Below, piece by piece: positions 41,301 to 43,861 of a stretch of DNA of 43,861 nucleotides (the stretch's first letter is position 1; each line of letters begins with the position of its first letter). The notes beneath the pieces were generated by a model. It was not told the DNA's origin. It saw only the letters and a program-made list of their open reading frames with translations, and searched no databases. A program made the translations under genes and the position numbers. This stretch comes from Acidovorax sp. MR-S7 (GTDB lineage Bacteria > Pseudomonadota > Gammaproteobacteria > Burkholderiales > Burkholderiaceae_C), in contig NZ_DF238896.1 in NCBI RefSeq assembly GCF_000400995.2, forward strand, positions 1 through 43,861, in the 5' to 3' direction.

Positions 41301-43634
41301 CATCCCACGCCCGAGAACGACGAATGGCATGGAAAGGGGTTCACCGAGTGGACCAAGGTCAGCGCGGCCAATCCCCTGTTCGAGGGCCACTACCAGCAGC
41401 ATATTCCGCATCCGGACATCGGCTACTACCTGCTCGACTCGCCCGATATCCTGCGGCTGCAAGCCGAGCAGATGCGCCAGGGGGGCGTGCACGGCCAAGT
41501 TTTTTATCACTATTGGTTCTCGGGCCGCATGATCCTGGAGAAGCCAGCGCAGATGCTGCTGGCCCACGCAGACATCGCCATGCCCTTCTGCTTTTGCTGG
41601 GCCAACGAAAACTGGACGCGCCGCTGGGATGGCAACGAGCGCGAGATCCTGCTCGGCCAGACCTATTCGGCCGACGATGCACGCGCCTTCATCCGCTACC
41701 TGATCCCGTTTTTCCGCGATCCCCGCTACATCCGTGTCGGCACGCGCCCGGTGCTGATGGTGTATCGCCCATCGTCCATGCCCGATCCGGCCGAATACCT
41801 GCACATATGGATAGAGGAGTGCGCGCAGGCCGGTATCGATGCGCCCTACGTCGCGGCAGTCCTCACACGGGGCGCGGCCAGCCCCGCGGACTTCCAGATG
41901 GACGCAGGCGTCGAGCGACCCCTGCACGACTGGACCGATGGTGCAGTGCCTGACCTGTGCTCGTCGTTGCAGACATACTGGCCCATGAGCGGCAGTGCCC
42001 TGTCGTATGACCAAGTGCGCGATTTCTACATGGCGCAAAACGATCGCAAGCCCTTCGACTATTTCCGCTCGAACGTACCGATATGGGACAACACGGCGCG
42101 CTATGGCCAGGGAGCGTTGCTGCTGCATGGCAGCACGCCGCAGAGCTTTCAGCAGTGGATGGAGCATTCCATCGCCGACGCGCAGGCGAATTTACCGCCA
42201 GACCGGCGCTTCGTTGTCGTGAATGCATGGAACGAATGGGCGGAAGGCGCTCACTTGGAGCCGGACACGCGGTACGGCTATAGCTACCTGAACAGCGTTG
42301 GCCGTGCCTTGTCGGGCCTGCAATATGCGCACGGATTCAATGCAGGAAGCGAGTTGCCTGATGGACTGCAGTTGGCGGTGCATTTCTCCCCCGATCTGGT
42401 CGAGCAACTGGCCGCAGATGATGGTGTGCGCGACCGCTTCTTTCGCTGCTTGGCGCAGTCTAGGGTTCTGAAAGAGCGCGCAGTCTGCGTGGACTACTTC
42501 GATCACTCAGAGGCGTTGCCGCTGGCCCGTGCCGACGCGGCCAGCGCGCGCGGCGATCTGCATATCGAGTTTCGGCGCGCGGTGCACTTTGCGCCTGATG
42601 TCATCGAGCACATGGTGAAAACCGCCCTGACAACCCACGCCGCCGTCATCTGCAACGACTATGGCCGCCGCCTTGGCGCGCAGAGCCTGCAGGCCAACGG
42701 CGCGGTTCACGCTGGCGAGGACGAGCACGCATCGCTGCTCGTTCAGCCTGCCACCATCCATGATCCTCTGAAGCGCGAATGCCGCATGCGGTCGGATGCG
42801 TGGTGCTTTGAATTGTGCCCACACACCGCCCAGCGTCACGAATTGCCACAGGTCACCACGATCGTGCGTTTCCACAAGCGCGGGCGGCTGGATGACTTGA
42901 TGCGGGCCATCTCCTGCCTGTATGTGATGCAGGACTGCATCGTCATACCGCTGATCGCCGCCCAGGATCTGGATGCAGCACAGACTGCGGAACTGACACG
43001 GATGCTGCAAACGTTCGACTGGCTACCGGGCTGCGAGCCGATCGTCGATCACTACACGTCGCCAGCGGGGCAGGGGGATCTGCGATCCACCATGCTGAAC
43101 GAATCCCTGCGCAAGGTAGCGACGAAATACGCTGCCTTCCTGGACTATGACGATCTGCTGTTTCCCGATGCCTACGCATGGCTCATCCAACGCTTGCACT
43201 CAACGGGCAAGGCCGTCGCGTTCGGCCGCGTCTATTGGACGGATTACCGCTCCCAGTGGCACGCGCTGCTGCAACGGCACAAGGTATTCGAGTCTGGGGG
43301 GGGGTATTTTGATTTTATTCAAAATAACCATGCACCGCTTCACAGCATATTGCTGGATGTGGAGCAAATTGATCGTTCTGCGCTGATCTACTACCCCGAT
43401 CAGCGATTCATGGAAGATTACTTGCTGACGCTGCAGATCCTGAAAGAAGACAATTCGGACTGGGATGGATTGTCCGAGAATTATTATATCGGCGACTATA
43501 TCCACAGCACCGACAGGGTACATACGCTGGCGCTCATTGGCGATCAGGTGCGCCGCGATCTTTTGAATGATCCTGAATATTTGCTCTGTCAGAAAAGGAT
43601 TGATGAAGTGCGCAAGCCGTTGCTGAATCGTTGA
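38352..43634 (+). CDS. Giant multidomain polysaccharide protein: methyltransferase / kinase-like / coiled coil / WbsX-like / GT2-like
   Basis: 1760 residues, no stops, starting at the wzt stop (TGATGACG; the chosen ATG is 38352). Modules seen: class I SAM methyltransferase (about 70-240) with VLEIGAGCGAITRYLG at 91-106. A segment at about 280-530 has FDLVPQN (D450, N455) and PIDLEW (D468, E470), the spacing of the catalytic loop and metal site of aminoglycoside-type kinases. A D-T-A repeat follows (562-572), then a coiled coil (about 581-611) ending in NSWKFTAPLR. The middle region (about 720-960) is of uncertain family, possibly RgpF-like. A WbsX-like domain (974-1320) starts KVLSYYLPQFHP and has FCWANENWTRRWDG and WNEWAEGAHLEPD. 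A GT2-like end (about 1498-1700) has LDYDD at 1597-1601. The order methyltransferase-kinase-coiled coil resembles WbdD chain terminators. The kinase call is weaker than the others. A G9 tract lies near the 3' end. Confidence 0.85.
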   Translation: MTMKNLLEQAGYVLNPQSGIWASPDFTGIAYSDGDDVEQRLARLIAATEDRSVLSDELKQHITDWPSLYHLSSSRANILRPFEQRLSGAQVLEIGAGCGAITRYLGECGACVLALEGSPRRAGIARMRTRDLSGVEVLSESFDQFRCSAQFDVITLIGVLEYANQFVPGANPTLVMLERARALLKPGGLLLIAIENQLGLKYWAGAPEDHLGIPMYGIEGRYRADQPQTHGRKVLADLLATAGFRHTDFLSALPDYKLPVSIVTSSGLSSPDFDAAALASQSVHRDPQLPKQLAFSLELAWPAVMDNGLGADLANSFLIAASMSGAAALDPAVLAYHYSTERMRDFCKQTVFRRAAGGVIGVHCALLAQSDSAVHGSLLALHIPAHTPYFRGHTLASEFIQLVSRDGWSMDSVGGFLQRYLQIAGSLAFDGQPLPALASAQSFLPGAYFDLVPQNIIRDAQGVHHPIDLEWKLVSDMPVGWLLFRTLLLLVQGVTRFGRPTSSFDMTRRGFFLEAFRSAGYAIDNATLESFAAMEAAVQAEALRRPVDQLSNWWADAMLPVDTADTADTADTSLIATIMQIGRLQQERKELNQQLASRDQYIASLQGALHDMRSSNSWKFTAPLRTAVDMAAGLPSKVKLVSTAIEIGGGFLPTLRTTLQVLRAEGLDGIRWRLSRAPALRRDVSQKELAVRTLGQVNQRVRYYPNPLWDREPPVIASGERRFAVHCHLVVQADAIECLHWLSAIVIPFDLYISVAGDQGELWATWEKALPRVGHMQIQVMPQHIQPLTALMKCFGEVLVDYPAFVHISTGVADTAQAVQSLVGPQGSSGGRLPQLLALMDESVALVLGADSNEPSVRDVSTADASWVERIGAACGLPLDKSCTQWPVHGTTAFLARGAILRHALPVLSLLSEDGYGAARERLLSDALAALLPTFASSEKAKTLQIQQGDSTDDFRHYETQRDYSASIVHRDVKVLSYYLPQFHPTPENDEWHGKGFTEWTKVSAANPLFEGHYQQHIPHPDIGYYLLDSPDILRLQAEQMRQGGVHGQVFYHYWFSGRMILEKPAQMLLAHADIAMPFCFCWANENWTRRWDGNEREILLGQTYSADDARAFIRYLIPFFRDPRYIRVGTRPVLMVYRPSSMPDPAEYLHIWIEECAQAGIDAPYVAAVLTRGAASPADFQMDAGVERPLHDWTDGAVPDLCSSLQTYWPMSGSALSYDQVRDFYMAQNDRKPFDYFRSNVPIWDNTARYGQGALLLHGSTPQSFQQWMEHSIADAQANLPPDRRFVVVNAWNEWAEGAHLEPDTRYGYSYLNSVGRALSGLQYAHGFNAGSELPDGLQLAVHFSPDLVEQLAADDGVRDRFFRCLAQSRVLKERAVCVDYFDHSEALPLARADAASARGDLHIEFRRAVHFAPDVIEHMVKTALTTHAAVICNDYGRRLGAQSLQANGAVHAGEDEHASLLVQPATIHDPLKRECRMRSDAWCFELCPHTAQRHELPQVTTIVRFHKRGRLDDLMRAISCLYVMQDCIVIPLIAAQDLDAAQTAELTRMLQTFDWLPGCEPIVDHYTSPAGQGDLRSTMLNESLRKVATKYAAFLDYDDLLFPDAYAWLIQRLHSTGKAVAFGRVYWTDYRSQWHALLQRHKVFESGGGYFDFIQNNHAPLHSILLDVEQIDRSALIYYPDQRFMEDYLLTLQILKEDNSDWDGLSENYYIGDYIHSTDRVHTLALIGDQVRRDLLNDPEYLLCQKRIDEVRKPLLNR
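40035..40067 (+). repeat. 9-bp tandem repeat in the giant polysaccharide gene
   Basis: GACACGGCC is present 3.7 times in tandem, encoding DTADTADTADT just before the coiled coil. Copy-number change would stay in frame and alter only linker length. Confidence 0.9.
43296..43304 (+). repeat. Nine-G homopolymer in coding sequence
   Basis: An uninterrupted run of nine G inside the giant gene, encoding Gly1649-1651 of the C-terminal GT2-like domain. The synonymous alternatives GGC and GGT dominate elsewhere in the window, so a pure G run is notable. One-base slippage would shift the frame and remove the last 110 or so residues. Confidence 0.9.
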
Positions 43635-43645
43635 GGGCTGGTGTT

Positions 43646-43861
43646 ATGAAATTTGGCTTGGGATCGAAGTTCTTTAAACAGAGTTTATTGCTGTTTTTCG
43701 CATCATTTTTCTTGATGATCTTTTATGCGCATTGGGTTGGGCAGGTTGATTTTTTGGGTGATGCCAAGGAGGTGTGGGACTTATCCTCTAGAGCGTGTTA
43801 TGAACTTATTCCGGAGCCCAGGACAGGCGCAGCCTTGGGCAACATGAGGATCACGAAGATC
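43646..43861 (+). CDS. Membrane-anchored protein of unknown function (3' end outside window)
   Basis: 72 codons are visible, starting MKFGLGSKFFKQ, with one strongly hydrophobic segment (about residues 14-31, LLLFFASFFLMIFYAHWVG), then a soluble part beginning QVDFLGDAKEVWDLSS. It could be the first helix of a polytopic protein (polymerase or glycosyltransferase of the GT39/GT83 kind often has such a start) or a bitopic anchor. I do not recognise the family. It lies 11 nt after the giant gene, so it belongs to the same operon. It is AT-richer than most of the window. Confidence 0.7.
   Translation, partial: MKFGLGSKFFKQSLLLFFASFFLMIFYAHWVGQVDFLGDAKEVWDLSSRACYELIPEPRTGAALGNMRITKI

Overview
The window reads as chromosomal DNA of a high-GC betaproteobacterium, most likely in the family Comamonadaceae (Acidovorax / Alicycliphilus / Diaphorobacter-like). 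The grounds are the two Gram-negative porins of the 16-stranded betaproteobacterial type, a Coq7-type ubiquinone hydroxylase, a CIRCE-controlled groESL, and a small palindromic repeat (core CAGCGCTTG-n4/5-CAAGCGCTG followed by GCAGCTAT) that I recall as abundant in this family. I count nine copies, four of them inside reading frames. The genus is inference; no rRNA or tRNA gene is present to anchor it.

Layout. 1-8332: a type II secretion (general secretory pathway) locus, gspG-H-I-J-K-L-M-N-D on the minus strand with 1-26 nt overlaps or very small gaps (gspD runs off the left edge), and gspC divergent on the plus strand. 8344-9698: two late cobalamin genes, cobC and cobS. 9767-11332: ilvA, preceded by a possible attenuation leader (short Leu-rich ORF, hairpin, terminator). 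11545-12618: convergent OsmC-family gene and coq7. 12928-15466: two unrelated-looking porins, each with its own terminator. 15570-22275: a peptide-type ABC importer (two permeases, binding protein, two ATPases) with an M20 amidohydrolase inside the operon, followed by a PEBP/YbhB-like gene. 22838-27780: a sugar-phosphate divergon, hexR-zwf leftward and tal-pgi rightward. 27873-32128: a probable iron-regulated operon (two small membrane proteins, a PepSY membrane protein, a TonB-dependent siderophore receptor) with two Fur-box-like sites. 32320-34339: groES-groEL with a perfect CIRCE operator overlapping the promoter. 34622-43861: a surface-polysaccharide locus: DUF2304-like membrane protein, GT2 glycosyltransferase, Wzm/Wzt-type ABC exporter, a 1760-residue multidomain protein, and the start of a further membrane protein cut by the window edge.

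The most interesting part is the polysaccharide locus. The 1760-residue protein starts with a SAM-methyltransferase domain, then a segment with the D-x4-N ... I-D-x-E spacing of small-molecule kinases, then a coiled coil. That is the order seen in WbdD-type O-antigen chain terminators. It then continues into a WbsX-like glycoside-processing domain and a C-terminal GT2-like domain. It sits directly downstream of a Wzt that carries a C-terminal carbohydrate-binding-type extension, so chain capping, cap recognition and export may be linked in one operon. A nine-G tract near its 3' end and a 9-bp tandem repeat beside the coiled coil make it a candidate variable locus. Base composition falls sharply from about 35.6 to 37.6 kb and recovers inside wzt, suggesting a recombination mosaic.

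The second theme is repeats turned into protein: the CAGCGCTTG palindrome forms part of the signal peptides of GspD and of the peptide-binding protein, an internal segment of Pgi and part of a membrane helix of CobS. A second, longer GC-rich repeat has extended the N-terminus of GspK.
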